From assembly GCF_031599675.1 (NCBI RefSeq), contig NZ_CP134223.1, positions 4,278,001 to 4,342,000 of the forward strand: 64,000 bases of DNA, read 5' to 3'. The notes beneath the pieces are model-generated. The model was given only the letters and a program-made list of their open reading frames with translations, searched no databases and had not been told where the DNA came from. The translations under genes and the position numbers were made by a program. Within the stretch, counting starts at the first letter, position 1, and each line of letters starts with the position of its first letter. The DNA is from Paenibacillus pedocola. GTDB lineage: Bacteria; Bacillota; Bacilli; Paenibacillales; Paenibacillaceae. Below, piece after piece: positions 26,247 through 35,936 of the stretch.

Positions 26247-26618
26247 TCAACTAAACCCTCGGTCTTGTATTAACGTACTTCCAGCCAGATTCATTGCCAC
26301 TGCTAATTTGATTTGATTCACTTTGCTTAACCTTAATCTATATTGCGGTACGAGTAGAATTGATTTAATGATCGGATTCTTTTGTGCTAACCTGGGCATT
26401 TCTATGTCTACAACTATAGAATCGTTTATGAGAATTTTGTAAAAATCCTCCTCTTGCTCAGGAATCCAATGAAGGATGTAAGCCGTCTCCAACCCCGGAA
26501 ACTTTTCACGAATATATGTAAGAAAGGCTGCCTTATCCGTATCTTCAAAAAGGGTCTTATTAGATAAAATTAGCTGTTCTCTTAAAGCTTGCTCAGTTCG
26601 GGTCCCAACAAGTTTCAC
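26247..26618 (-). CDS. Hypothetical accessory protein
   Basis: About 123 residues. The GTG at 26618 lies 7 bases after GGGGGG and gives MKLVGTRTEQALREQL; a longer frame (ATG at 26723) would overlap the upstream gene by 47 bp. Visible: TRTEQALREQLILSNKTLF, REKFPGLETAYILHWIPEQE, and a C-terminal PQYRLRLSKVNQIKLAVAM. No membrane segment. It lies in a row of small minus-strand genes of immunity-like character. No family recognised. Confidence 0.55.
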   Translation of the reverse strand: MKLVGTRTEQALREQLILSNKTLFEDTDKAAFLTYIREKFPGLETAYILHWIPEQEEDFYKILINDSIVVDIEMPRLAQKNPIIKSILLVPQYRLRLSKVNQIKLAVAMNLAGSTLIQDRGFS

Positions 26619-26676
26619 TTCATTTCCCCCCAGTGAGATCATACAACCAGCTTCAATCAACCAACTCCCGTCAACA

Positions 26677-27567
26677 TCAGTGATTTTGCAAAAAAGAAAG
26701 AAGCAACCTTCTTGCATGTTCATGATTCTCCAGATCTATTGAGATCGACGGATAGCTGGACAGGCTTGTTTTGATAAAAGAATATTGCGGGAAGCGTTCG
26801 AAGAAACTCTTTTTTAATAGCTCAAGTTGCCTATCGGGAATTCCAGCGGTATGGTCATTTACAACATAACTAATCGTTCCAGCAATCAGCGCACAGTATT
26901 CACTGAAATCTGCATTAAAACATTCATCTTCAAGCTGCGCGAGCGCCTCTGCATGATCTTCCTTCAACCTCATGGAGTCCCTATAGGGAAAAGAACGGCT
27001 CAATTGTGTCATGTACATCTGTGCTAACTCCTGAACGATTTCCGGTTTATCCGACACGTCCATATCTCCAACTGATCCTCCCCACACCTTGGGCTGCTCC
27101 AGCAAAAACCAGCAATTCACTTCATCATATCCTGTGATTTGCGCTTCAACCAATAAGCCCTTACTGATATTAGCTTGTTGTGAATGTGCAGCACATTCAG
27201 CATAGTCGGCCAGCCCAAGCGCCTCTTTATCCGGTATACTTACGATCACTCCTTGGGGATATAGAACTTCAAGATAACCCATGATTGTTGTGCCTAGAGG
27301 CAGCGTCTTCTTATTCTCAAGCCAGCGTGGCTGCTGCTCAGTAATCATCTCATCCCACACGGCTTCGAATGCTTCCTTGGGAATTATTTCCAGATCGGGA
27401 TCATCCAAGGGTAACTCATGTTCCGCCAGGAAAAATTCGTGTTTTTTCACATTGGAGATCTTACTCTCTTTGCCTTCCTCCAACAACATCTGTCTATAGG
27501 CTATGCCTTCGTCATCCACTTCGAAGTACCATTTCTGCTTGTCTGATTGCTGCAGTAAATAAATCAT
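26677..27567 (-). CDS. Hypothetical accessory protein (two-part)
   Basis: 296 residues, acidic, soluble, no signal peptide. AGGAG precedes the ATG. The N-terminal part (MIYLLQQSDKQKWYFEVDDE, IAYRQMLLEEG) resembles toxin-associated proteins that read out a tag. A middle GTTIMGYLEVLYPQGVIVSI segment looks like a small beta-barrel. The C-terminal part is helical. It lies 15 bp after the membrane protein gene upstream and probably shares its transcript. Function unknown. Confidence 0.6.
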   Translation of the reverse strand: MIYLLQQSDKQKWYFEVDDEGIAYRQMLLEEGKESKISNVKKHEFFLAEHELPLDDPDLEIIPKEAFEAVWDEMITEQQPRWLENKKTLPLGTTIMGYLEVLYPQGVIVSIPDKEALGLADYAECAAHSQQANISKGLLVEAQITGYDEVNCWFLLEQPKVWGGSVGDMDVSDKPEIVQELAQMYMTQLSRSFPYRDSMRLKEDHAEALAQLEDECFNADFSEYCALIAGTISYVVNDHTAGIPDRQLELLKKSFFERFPQYSFIKTSLSSYPSISIDLENHEHARRLLLSFLQNH

Positions 27568-27582
27568 GGGATCGTACTCCTC

Positions 27583-28092
27583 TTATCGAAGGCTTGCCTT
27601 TTTCACCGGGATTAATATCCTCGAATGTTCAAAAATATGGACATCATATGAGCTATCTAAGCTAACATCTATATATCCAGGTGCCAGAGAAAATGTCCGC
27701 ACTTCATTGCTGTCCTGAACCCAAACTTTATCACTAGCTCGATATTGCAACTCCCGCTTAATGATTGTGACCGCTCTTTCGTTATAGCCCTTAAAAATGT
27801 CTTTAGTCACGTTGTAAAGATCCAGTCCAGCAATAAGCATTAAGTAAAATGCAAAGAGGGATATCACATAAACAAAGATCTTCTTCCACCATTGATCGGA
27901 CCTTGAAGTATTCCGCTTAACTGCCAAGGGATATTCTACAACAAGAAGATAAAAAACGATTAGAATTGGGAGCATCTTATACAATAAAATCCTTTGTTCA
28001 TACGAATTGTACTTAACAAGTATAGTTATGATCCCGGCACTGAGAATTACTATAAAGAAGATCCTCAACTGGTTTCTTATTTTGATATGCAT
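27583..28092 (-). CDS. Hypothetical membrane protein
   Basis: About 169 residues. The ATG at 28092 follows TTAGGA and gives MHIKIRNQLRIFFIVIL. It has three hydrophobic helices (about 8-24, 37-53 and 75-95), then a soluble C-terminal domain, KRELQYRASDKVWVQDSNEV to HIFEHSRILIPVKK. First gene of the minus-strand accessory row. No motif recognised. Confidence 0.6.
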   Translation of the reverse strand: MHIKIRNQLRIFFIVILSAGIITILVKYNSYEQRILLYKMLPILIVFYLLVVEYPLAVKRNTSRSDQWWKKIFVYVISLFAFYLMLIAGLDLYNVTKDIFKGYNERAVTIIKRELQYRASDKVWVQDSNEVRTFSLAPGYIDVSLDSSYDVHIFEHSRILIPVKKASLR

Positions 28093-28244
28093 AACATTTT
28101 TCCTAACTAGGTTAGAGTTGGCGTTCACTTAAGTTATCCTTAAGACGGATAGCCGGGATCTGTAAACAATTTCAACATCTACCCGGCATTCCCCTGCTAT
28201 TAATTCGTCTTTCCCGGCTGTATCCTTATTCTCACTCTCACTAG

Positions 28245-28285
28245 TAGGCATAAGAAAACCTCGAGAGATTTCCCTCAGGGTTTAA
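28245..28285 (-). terminator. Possible terminator of the lpl-yesMN operon
   Basis: On the minus strand an imperfect AACCCTGAGG / CTCGAGGTT stem is followed by TTTTCTTATG. It lies just past the yesN stop codon. Weak, but in the right place. Confidence 0.4.
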
Positions 28286-28306
28286 GTACAGTTAAAGCTT
28301 ATTAGA

Positions 28307-29902
28307 TCAACGGTAATACCGGTCCCGGTATTCCTGCGGCGTGCAGCCCTCGTTTTTCTTAAACTGATAGGTGAAATACGCAGGGGTCTGGAAGCCGATC
28401 CGCTCAGAAACTTCATAGATTTTGATGGTGGGGTCCTGGAGCAATTCCTTCGCTTTTTTCATCCGCAGGCTCTTGACGAAGTCGGAGATGGTCTGCCCGG
28501 TTTCTTTTTTGAAGAGAACACTTAAATGTCCTGCGCTGATATGAAACATATCCGCCAGCTGCTTGACCGTCATACTATCCGGCAATTGTTCTGCGATATA
28601 GGAAGCAATGCGGTTAATCAGATGATGCTGCTGCAGGGTCCGTTCTTTACGCGCAAGTCCGAAGGCAGAGTCAATATATTCTAGTATGATGGCTTTCATC
28701 ACAGGCACGGTTTTGCATTCCAATATCCGGTGCAACGCCCGGTTGCTGAGATAAGTGACGGCCTCCACATCGTTCCATAATTTGCGTGTAAACTCGCCGA
28801 CCAGGCTGATGCTGAAGGACTGGATATAGGCGAAGGAATGGCCCTTAGCCTCCATCTGCTCATACGCCGTGCCGACTTCCCTGGCCAGCAGTACCGGATC
28901 ATCGCCTTCCGCCAGGGAGAGCAGGCTAGGCAGCATGATTTCCCGTTCTCTTACATCTTCATACGCCTTCCGCTCCATTCTCCCCACATGCAGCAGCAAG
29001 CCGTTATCGCTCTGGCGGGCATCGGCGACCGTATATTTGATCTCCCGGTAGAGCTGCCCGGTCTCCTCCCATTTCCGGCCTTCTCTGCTGATTCCGACGG
29101 TAACGGAAACCTGATACGTATTTCGCATGTAGTCTTGAACGAAGGTCATTTGTTTGTCGAGCAGCATCCTTTTTTCAGAAGTCGGATTGACCAGAATGGC
29201 TGCCACCCCGTCGGGTTTGACCGCTGCCGCCAGCATGACCCCCATATCCTGCAAAGATATAGCAAGAGATTGCTGAAGCGCTGAATTCAACATCAGCCGG
29301 CTTCTGGCCTCCCGCACGGAAACGTTAAAATCATCGAACACAGCTACAATCAGCAGAATTCCATGCGTTAGGCGCGGAAGATTAAGCAAATGCGCCCAGG
29401 ATGACAGCACCCCCGCCTCCATCGGCTCATCTTCCAGCAGCTCATAAACAAACGACTCCTTCAGCAGCTCCCTGCTGTCTGATACCATGGTCTGCAGATG
29501 CAGAGTCTGCTCGTTGATTTGCTTGATGTTCTCGATGGTTTGCCGGAAGGCGGTTAACTTACGCTCAATCTCACCCAGCTTAAGAGGTTTGAGCACATAC
29601 CCCTGCGCTCCCACTTCAATAGCATCCTGAGCGAATTCGAACTCATTGTAGCCGCTTATAATTAGAATCTGTATTTCCGGATGGATGATTCTTGCTTCTC
29701 CTGCCAGTTCAATCCCCGTTATACCCGGCATGGTAATGTCGGTGATCAGCACATCTACCCGGTTATCATGCAGCAGCGGAATAGCCTCTTCACCTGTTTC
29801 TGCGGTTAGCGGGATGGCATAGCCAAGTTTCGTCCAGGGGATATGCCGGATTAATCCCTGGATATGAGACGGCTCGTCGTCCACAATAAGTGCTTGCAGC
29901 AC
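28307..29902 (-). CDS. YesN-type AraC-family response regulator
   Basis: 531 residues. The receiver domain starts MLQALIVDDEPSHIQGLIRH, with the phospho-acceptor Asp near residue 55 (LITDITMPGITG) and Lys in YVLKPLKLGE. A long middle region follows, then a C-terminal AraC-type double helix-turn-helix: MTVKQLADMFHISAGHLSVL and KIYEVSERIGFQTPAYFTYQ with FKKNEGCTPQEYR. It starts 3 bp after the partner kinase gene ends and is last in the lpl operon. It probably activates this operon when the kinase senses sugar. Confidence 0.95.
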   Translation of the reverse strand: MLQALIVDDEPSHIQGLIRHIPWTKLGYAIPLTAETGEEAIPLLHDNRVDVLITDITMPGITGIELAGEARIIHPEIQILIISGYNEFEFAQDAIEVGAQGYVLKPLKLGEIERKLTAFRQTIENIKQINEQTLHLQTMVSDSRELLKESFVYELLEDEPMEAGVLSSWAHLLNLPRLTHGILLIVAVFDDFNVSVREARSRLMLNSALQQSLAISLQDMGVMLAAAVKPDGVAAILVNPTSEKRMLLDKQMTFVQDYMRNTYQVSVTVGISREGRKWEETGQLYREIKYTVADARQSDNGLLLHVGRMERKAYEDVREREIMLPSLLSLAEGDDPVLLAREVGTAYEQMEAKGHSFAYIQSFSISLVGEFTRKLWNDVEAVTYLSNRALHRILECKTVPVMKAIILEYIDSAFGLARKERTLQQHHLINRIASYIAEQLPDSMTVKQLADMFHISAGHLSVLFKKETGQTISDFVKSLRMKKAKELLQDPTIKIYEVSERIGFQTPAYFTYQFKKNEGCTPQEYRDRYYR

Positions 29903-29905
29903 GTT

Positions 29906-31690
29906 TTATCCCTCCCGGAAAAGCTCTGGTTTGTCCGTACAGGCAGGCAGCTCAATGGTGACCAGCGTACCTTGTTCAGGTGTGCTATTGATCCTAAGCT
30001 TGCCGGCGTGGCCGAAGTATAATGAAAGGCGTTCGCTAATGTTCAGTAATCCGAAGCCGTTGCCCTTTCCGGCCTTCTCACCTTTTTGGATAAGCGTCAG
30101 TGTGTCCGGAGCAATGCCGATGCCATTGTCGTTTACCTGGAAACGGATCATCTGATCGTGCCGCTGAATGGAGATGACTATACAGGCACCTGGCCGGGTA
30201 AATATACGTCCGTGAATATAAGTATTCTCCACGATTGGCTGCAGGATCATTTTGATGGAATAGAGCTCCATAACGGATTCATCCAGTTCCCATTCCACCT
30301 GGACGCGACCCGGATAACGAAGCTGCTGAATGTCAAGATAGGCCCGCACATGCTCAAGCTCATTCCTGATTAGCGTAACATTGGATTTGTTATCAAGCGC
30401 GAACCGGTAAAAGGTAGTCAGCGCTTCAATAGCCTCCACCTGTACCTGATCACCCTGATCCAGCGCCCGCCACTGAAGCAGACTTAGTGAATTATAGATG
30501 AAATGAGGATTGATCTGTGCTTGAAGCGCCTGGAATGATGACTCTTTCTCCTTTAATTTGGCACTGCTTAACAGTTCAAGCAGACTGCCAAGCCGTCCCG
30601 CCATCTGATTGAACATGACCTCCAGATCCCCGACCTCGTCCCTGCTCCGGCTCTGAAGCCACACGTTAAAGTCACCTTCGGCGATATCGCTCATCCGGTT
30701 GCTTAATTTACGGATTCGCAGCACGACGTTCTTGAGTACGATCATGACCAGGAACATGGACAGGAACAGGAAAAATATTGTTATCCCAACAATACTGTAT
30801 ACCGTTGTGGAGGATTGCTGCTCCATTTTACGCATTTGGACAAGCGCAGCGATTTTCCAGGCTCCGTTTAATTGCCGGACTGCAAAATATTCACCATTGT
30901 CCGTAATCACTTCAGCGTTCTCATCTCCCGGCCATAGGCTGGAGAGCCCGGTTGATGCAAGCGGCTTGCCAATCATGGTCCGGTCAGAAGCTGCAACCAC
31001 CCGGTCATGCTCATCTAGGAGAAACAGGCTTCCTTCCCCGCTAAAGGGTCGGTCCATCAGTTCGCCGAATACGCTGTTATAATCCAGCAGCATATAGATG
31101 GCACCAAATACATACCCGCTTGCATTTGTTATTTTCCTGGACACAATCAGCTTGGGATTCTCCCCGGGGATGTCAGACCATTGCAACGCAACTGGCGACG
31201 CCATTACCCTTTCGTACCACGACTCCTCATCTCCCCCGGGGAGCGGACGGACGGACGGCTTCCAGAGAAGTCCCCCATCTTCGATCAGTGTTGGATTGAC
31301 ATGATAAATCCGGAAATTCTCGATCCCGGTCAAATAACGGCTCATCACCTGGAATGACCGGTCCACATAATTCACGGAAGCAAGCTGGTCCTCCCAATTC
31401 TCATAGGTCCAGGACAGCCTGGAGATCAGTTCCCCGTCCGTTCCGGTCCGGTTGACGAGCAGATCATAGCTTTGTTTTCTGAAATCAATGCTCTGTGCTG
31501 TTTGCCGGACAGCTTCGTTAATGGTGAGCATGTAGTTGGATCTGACATTTTGCAGCGCCAGGTAACCTGCTCCGATGCCCAGAATAACCGTAGGGATAAA
31601 CACAACCAGTCCATAAAAAACGACTATTTTCCGGCGTAGATTCATGGTGCGGGTCATCCGGAGGATACGTCTCTCAAGCCAGCGTCGCAA
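29906..31690 (-). CDS. YesM-type sensor histidine kinase
   Basis: About 594 residues. The TTG at 31690 lies 7 bases after GGGAGG and gives MRRWLERRILRMTRTMNLRR. A first helix (about 20-42), an extracellular sensor region, a second helix (about 283-305), HAMP, then the His_kinase motif QINPHFIYNSLSLLQW and a HATPase domain with QPIVENTYIHGR and NGFGLLNISERL. It partners the adjacent YesN protein. Being downstream of lplBCA, it probably senses the transported sugar or the loaded binding protein. Confidence 0.93.
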   Translation of the reverse strand: MRRWLERRILRMTRTMNLRRKIVVFYGLVVFIPTVILGIGAGYLALQNVRSNYMLTINEAVRQTAQSIDFRKQSYDLLVNRTGTDGELISRLSWTYENWEDQLASVNYVDRSFQVMSRYLTGIENFRIYHVNPTLIEDGGLLWKPSVRPLPGGDEESWYERVMASPVALQWSDIPGENPKLIVSRKITNASGYVFGAIYMLLDYNSVFGELMDRPFSGEGSLFLLDEHDRVVAASDRTMIGKPLASTGLSSLWPGDENAEVITDNGEYFAVRQLNGAWKIAALVQMRKMEQQSSTTVYSIVGITIFFLFLSMFLVMIVLKNVVLRIRKLSNRMSDIAEGDFNVWLQSRSRDEVGDLEVMFNQMAGRLGSLLELLSSAKLKEKESSFQALQAQINPHFIYNSLSLLQWRALDQGDQVQVEAIEALTTFYRFALDNKSNVTLIRNELEHVRAYLDIQQLRYPGRVQVEWELDESVMELYSIKMILQPIVENTYIHGRIFTRPGACIVISIQRHDQMIRFQVNDNGIGIAPDTLTLIQKGEKAGKGNGFGLLNISERLSLYFGHAGKLRINSTPEQGTLVTIELPACTDKPELFREG

Positions 31691-31823
31691 TGTACATCCT
31701 CCCATCTTTTCCCTAAAAATCACACGCAATAAACCGGAAAGGGAGCCTCCCTGTGTACAGGACTGCTCCGCTTTACTTAAGTTCAGTTTACCTTGTTCCG
31801 TCCGGACCGGACAAGCCTCAGCT

Positions 31824-33524
31824 CTATTTGCCCATCGCCTGATACAGCTCGTTCCACTCCTGCTTCAGCTCGCTCCAGTGTCCGCGTTTTTCCAGAGCAG
31901 AAGTGAAATCACTCCACACCTTTTCGAACTTGTCATCACTGCTTGCCATCAGCAGCTTGGCGCGGTATTCCTTATAGACAGTGTCTAGTTCAGGAGCATA
32001 CTTCTCCCAGACACCTCCGGCTTTGGCTTTTACCATATCATAGTTTTCGGCTACGCGGGTTGCTCCCATTTGTCCAATCTGCTTGGAGAATTCACCGGTC
32101 TTCGCTCCTCCTGCATGAACATTCTCCGAGGTCCACCAGGCATACCACTTATTGCTGTAAGTCGAAGTCATATACAGTTCTGGCGTCAGCTGTGCTTTTT
32201 TGGCAGCATCGCCGGAGTTGCGCAGCTCTTTGTATTCAGGATCAATGAACGTCCATTTTCCATATGGCTGATCCACCCAATCCCAGTACTTCCCTGCCGG
32301 CCCTTCGTTCACGACCATGCCCTGCTCCGGTTTCGGGGATAAGGTATAGTCATAGAACTTCAGGATGGCGTCCAGATTCTTCGTTTTTTTGCTGATGTAC
32401 GTGTCATCACCGGGATAAGGATTGATCACTTGCGTCGTGCCCAGTTGGGCCACACCATCCACTTTAGGGAACGGAATCGGCTTATAATACCATCCGGGTC
32501 CGGTTGGACCGTCAAGAACCTCCCATACGGACTGGTTGAAGTTCCAGAAGCTCCCGATATTCATCGCATAGCGGCCGCTTTTATTTTTCTCCACATATCT
32601 TTCACCTTTATCAGTAAGCGCTTCGGGATCAATCAGCTTCTTTTGATACAGGCTGTTCATCCACTTGTAGGCGGCCTTGAAGCCCGGATCGTCATACATG
32701 AAAATATAGTTGTCACCGTCTTTGCGGACCGGGGTAACACCGCCGGCAGAAGCAACGGTCACACCGAAAGCAGACAGTACTGTATACTCGTCGTTCTTAT
32801 CTGTAAGAATCCCCAGCGGCAGAAGCGCCTTACCGGATTCATCCTTCAGCTGAGAGGCCTTCTCCAAGTAGCTCTCTACCCCGGCAAGTGTGGTGAGATC
32901 CGCCTCCTTCATTCCCGTCTTCTCCAGAATATCCGTACGGATAAACCATGCATTGGAGGACCAGCCCGGCCATGGATCAGCAGGATCTATATCGAAGTAG
33001 GAAGGAATGGACCAGATATGTCCGTCTGCATCCTTCATCTGATCAAGATAAACCTTGGGAATCGCAGCCAGACCCGGATATTGTTCAGGCATGTCAAAAT
33101 ACTGTTCAAGCGGCATAATCAGATTGGATCGCTTCATGGCATCATCGACAACCTGGCTTCGCTGGAAAATCGCCGCATCGTCAAACCCGCCTGTATTCAG
33201 CTTAAGATTTAGCGCGGTAGCAGCATCCCCTTGTGTTGCTTCCAGCTTCACATCGATTCCCGGTTCCTCTGTTTTCCAATATTGTTGAATAGAACTGTCA
33301 TTATTAATGGTTGCGGTCCAGCCCAGCCATAGCTTGAAGCTGTTAGAACCCTTCGTATCTGTCTTAGTATCCGCAGCTGCCGAGCTTGTTGCTGCAGCGT
33401 TATCCGCTCCTGTGCTGTTCTGCCCTGCTGAATTACTGTTGCCGGAGCAGCCTGCCATGAGGCCAAGTGCAGCCGCCAAGGTTAGCGCCAGCGCACTTTT
33501 CATCCCGTTTTTTCTAATATCCAT
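31824..33524 (-). CDS. lplA: Extracellular sugar-binding lipoprotein (LplA-like)
   Basis: 566 residues. The ATG at 33524 follows GGGGATG; an ATG 9 bases earlier overlaps that site. The signal peptide ends in GLMAGCSGNSN (lipobox Cys near residue 25), followed by a Ser/Ala/Thr-rich linker and a large type-1 solute-binding domain with SIPSYFDIDPADPWPGWSSN and WFIRTDILEKTGM. The length of about 560 is typical of LplA/YtcQ proteins, which bind oligosaccharides. It lies 60 bp downstream of the permease gene. Confidence 0.93.
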   Translation of the reverse strand: MDIRKNGMKSALALTLAAALGLMAGCSGNSNSAGQNSTGADNAAATSSAAADTKTDTKGSNSFKLWLGWTATINNDSSIQQYWKTEEPGIDVKLEATQGDAATALNLKLNTGGFDDAAIFQRSQVVDDAMKRSNLIMPLEQYFDMPEQYPGLAAIPKVYLDQMKDADGHIWSIPSYFDIDPADPWPGWSSNAWFIRTDILEKTGMKEADLTTLAGVESYLEKASQLKDESGKALLPLGILTDKNDEYTVLSAFGVTVASAGGVTPVRKDGDNYIFMYDDPGFKAAYKWMNSLYQKKLIDPEALTDKGERYVEKNKSGRYAMNIGSFWNFNQSVWEVLDGPTGPGWYYKPIPFPKVDGVAQLGTTQVINPYPGDDTYISKKTKNLDAILKFYDYTLSPKPEQGMVVNEGPAGKYWDWVDQPYGKWTFIDPEYKELRNSGDAAKKAQLTPELYMTSTYSNKWYAWWTSENVHAGGAKTGEFSKQIGQMGATRVAENYDMVKAKAGGVWEKYAPELDTVYKEYRAKLLMASSDDKFEKVWSDFTSALEKRGHWSELKQEWNELYQAMGK

Positions 33525-33583
33525 TTGGTTCATCCCCTTTTCATCAAGTCACTTGGTATATGAAAGATTGCTTATACCCGCGG

Positions 33584-34477
33584 TTATCCTTTGACCGAGC
33601 CAATCATCACACCTTTGACAAAATATTTCTGCAGGAACGGATACACCAGCAGAATCGGCAGCGCGCTGATCATAACGGTAGCCATTTTGACGGACATTAG
33701 CGTAATATTACTCATTGAACTGCGTGCGAGTGCCTCCTGATTCTGATTGGAGCTTAGCACGGAGGACAAGTCCTGCGCGGTCAGCAGCTGCTGCAGAAAG
33801 GTCTGGACCGGAATCAGATTCTGGTCGTTGACATAAAAGGCGCCGGAGAACCAGTCGTTCCAATGACCAACAGCCGTGAACAACCCCAGCGCGGCAAGCA
33901 TCGGCTTCGAGAGCGGCACGATGATCTGCAGCAGAATCCGGAAAGGTCCGGCTCCGTCCAGTTCTGCACATTCGATCATTACCTCCGGAATCCCCTGGAT
34001 GAATTTCTGCATGACGAACATGTTCCAGACGGAGAACAGGCCGGGGATTACATACACCCAAAAGGTATTGGTCAGTCCGAGCTTGAACAGCTGGATATAG
34101 AAGGGAATCAAGCCGCCGTTAAACAGCATGGTAATAAGAATATACGTTAGAATGCCGTTACGGAAAGGCAGATGTTTGTAAGAAAGGCCGTAGGCCGCCA
34201 TAATGGTAACCGCCAACCCGCCAAAGGTTCCAAGAACCGTTCTTCCAATGGTAATCAGATAAGCGTGGCGTATCACCGGATTGCCGAGCACAATTTCATA
34301 ATTGATCCAGGTGAACGAACGCGGCCAGAGATACACTCCTCCTTTTGCCGCATCCGCCCCGGTATTGAGCGAAATCGCCAGCATATACAGGAATGGATAA
34401 ATGACGCTAACGCACAGCAGTGCCAGCAGGAGCACGATAATCCATTGCCCCGTACGTTCAAGCACAGTGACTTTCAT
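33584..34477 (-). CDS. lplC: Carbohydrate ABC transporter permease (LplC/YtcP-like)
   Basis: 297 residues with six membrane helices of the MalG type. The EAA loop that contacts the ATPase is seen in VMIECAELDGAGPFRILLQI plus IVPLSKPMLAA. The C-terminus ends VYPFLQKYFVKGVMIGSVKG, typical of this family. No ATPase gene is present in the operon; such systems usually share an MsmX-type ATPase encoded elsewhere. It starts 3 bp after lplB. Confidence 0.95.
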   Translation of the reverse strand: MKVTVLERTGQWIIVLLLALLCVSVIYPFLYMLAISLNTGADAAKGGVYLWPRSFTWINYEIVLGNPVIRHAYLITIGRTVLGTFGGLAVTIMAAYGLSYKHLPFRNGILTYILITMLFNGGLIPFYIQLFKLGLTNTFWVYVIPGLFSVWNMFVMQKFIQGIPEVMIECAELDGAGPFRILLQIIVPLSKPMLAALGLFTAVGHWNDWFSGAFYVNDQNLIPVQTFLQQLLTAQDLSSVLSSNQNQEALARSSMSNITLMSVKMATVMISALPILLVYPFLQKYFVKGVMIGSVKG

Positions 34478-34480
34478 CGG

Positions 34481-35374
34481 TTACCACAGCCCCTCTCCAT
34501 TGATTTTTCGGGATACTGAGTTCGTCGTCAGGACCAGAATGAGGCTAATGACCGATGAGATCAGCCCGACAGCAGTCGCCACACCGAAGTAACCCTGCTG
34601 CAGCCCGTTGCGGAGCACATACGTATCCAGTACATCGGCAACCTCCTGATTCGCCGAGTTCATCATCGGATAGATCTGGTCCATCCCTACGGTAATCAGA
34701 CTCGGAATACTGAGGATCAGAACGATTGAGATGGTCGGCAGAATGCCTGGCAGTGTAATATGCCGGATCTGGGCCAGTTTCCCCGCCCCTTCGACCTTCG
34801 CCGCTTCATACAGCTGCGGGTCAATCGTTGAGATGGCTGCCAGATAGAGAATCGTGTTCCAGCCGACCTCTTTCCACAGACCGCTGGACACAATCATGGG
34901 CCGGAACCATTCTGTAGAGCCGAGGAAGAAGATCGGATCTCCGCCCATCTTCGTGATCAGATCGTTGGCGAGCCCACCGTCTAGCGTCAGAAAGGACTGG
35001 AGAATATACGCCACAACAATCCAGGAGAAAAAATGCGGCAGATAGCTGACCGATTGCACAAACCGTTTAAACGCCGAGTTTTTAATCTCGTTAATCATCA
35101 GCGCGAGCAGAATCGGCAGCGGAAAGCCAAAAATAAATTTCAGCACAGAAATATAGAGAGTGTTCTTAACCACCTTCCAGAACTGCTCCTCATGGACAAA
35201 AGCGAAATTCTCCAGCCCGGTCCAGTGGCTTCCCCAAATCGTCGAGCCGATCGCAAAGTCTTTAAAGGCAATTTGAATCCCCGCCATAGGGATGTAGTTG
35301 AATAAAAACAGCAGGACAACGGCAGGCAAAATCATGACATACTGCCAGCGGTATTTGAGCATCCTTGCGACCAT
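34481..35374 (-). CDS. lplB: Sugar ABC transporter permease (LplB-like)
   Basis: 297 residues with six membrane helices of the MalF type. It opens with YRWQYVMILPAVVLLFLFNY and IPMAGIQIAFKDF, signatures of LplB/YtcP-type permeases. The ATPase-contact loop is in DPQLYEAAKVEGAGKLAQIR with HITLPGILPT. First gene of lplB-lplC-lplA-yesM-yesN, preceded by AAGGAGG. A perfect cre match lies about 97 bp upstream, so CcpA repression is likely when preferred sugars are available. Confidence 0.95.
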   Translation of the reverse strand: MVARMLKYRWQYVMILPAVVLLFLFNYIPMAGIQIAFKDFAIGSTIWGSHWTGLENFAFVHEEQFWKVVKNTLYISVLKFIFGFPLPILLALMINEIKNSAFKRFVQSVSYLPHFFSWIVVAYILQSFLTLDGGLANDLITKMGGDPIFFLGSTEWFRPMIVSSGLWKEVGWNTILYLAAISTIDPQLYEAAKVEGAGKLAQIRHITLPGILPTISIVLILSIPSLITVGMDQIYPMMNSANQEVADVLDTYVLRNGLQQGYFGVATAVGLISSVISLILVLTTNSVSRKINGEGLW

Positions 35375-35470
35375 ATGATCCCTCCTTATCTATACACTCA
35401 TTCTACTTTTGATCCCGGAGCAGGAGTATGGTACAACGATTAGATTTTGATCGTTTTGATTCGACGTTGG

Positions 35471-35485
35471 TTGTAAGCGGTTGCA
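35471..35485. promoter_or_regulatory. Candidate catabolite response element (cre)
   Basis: TTGTAAGCGGTTGCA fits the CcpA consensus WTGNAANCGNWNNCW at every fixed position. It lies between the lpl operon start and the preceding terminator, consistent with glucose repression of the sugar transporter. Confidence 0.7.
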
Positions 35486-35502
35486 GAAAAATATAGATAA
35501 AT

Positions 35503-35552
35503 ACAACTCGGGCAGCGTTCCTCCTGCGATAGAGAAACGCTGCCCGAGTTGT
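35503..35552 (-). terminator. Terminator of the first toxin-immunity row
   Basis: ACAACTCGGGCAGCGTT pairs with AACGCTGCCCGAGTTGT, a 17-bp stem with a 16-nt loop, followed by ATTTATCTATATTTTT on the minus strand. It separates the accessory row from the lpl operon. Confidence 0.9.
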
Positions 35553-35564
35553 AAGGCCACTGAA

Positions 35565-35831
35565 TTATTCTGTTATTAATCCCCTGACAAAATCAGCACA
35601 TTCCCGCACCAGCTTATGCATCTGCTCCGGCATCACACACCGTTTTTCCAGCACCGGCCTTTGCCAATCAGAATCTTTAATTATAACTACCGCGAATTCT
35701 TTCCGGTACCAGCCTAGGTCCAGCACATATGAATCATCGCGGTAGGCAACCTGGAAAATGTCCTCCTGATCCAGAAATTTCGTTCCATCATAAGTAACAA
35801 TTCCCGGGGAGAAATCAATGTCGTCGAACAT
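35565..35831 (-). CDS. Small immunity-like protein (paralogue of 36623-36889)
   Basis: 88 residues, acidic. Core pattern: EDIFQVAYRDDSYVLDLGWY, then FAVVIIKDSDWQRPVLEKR and a helical C-terminus. The gene at 36623-36889 shares E-D-I-(F/L)-Q-V, V-L-D-L-G-W-Y and V-(I/V)-K-D-x-D-W at the same spacing, so the two are paralogues. Last gene before the terminator in a row that begins with an RHS toxin tip. Immunity role inferred from position and size. Confidence 0.65.
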   Translation of the reverse strand: MFDDIDFSPGIVTYDGTKFLDQEDIFQVAYRDDSYVLDLGWYRKEFAVVIIKDSDWQRPVLEKRCVMPEQMHKLVRECADFVRGLITE

Positions 35832-35936
35832 TTGAGTGTATGGCTCCTTTGGTTTTATTCATGATTTTCCAAGCAAAGCCTGGTTTATCCCTCTCTTTAT
35901 TAAATCGTTCCTCAATATACATTTGTACGGGATACT

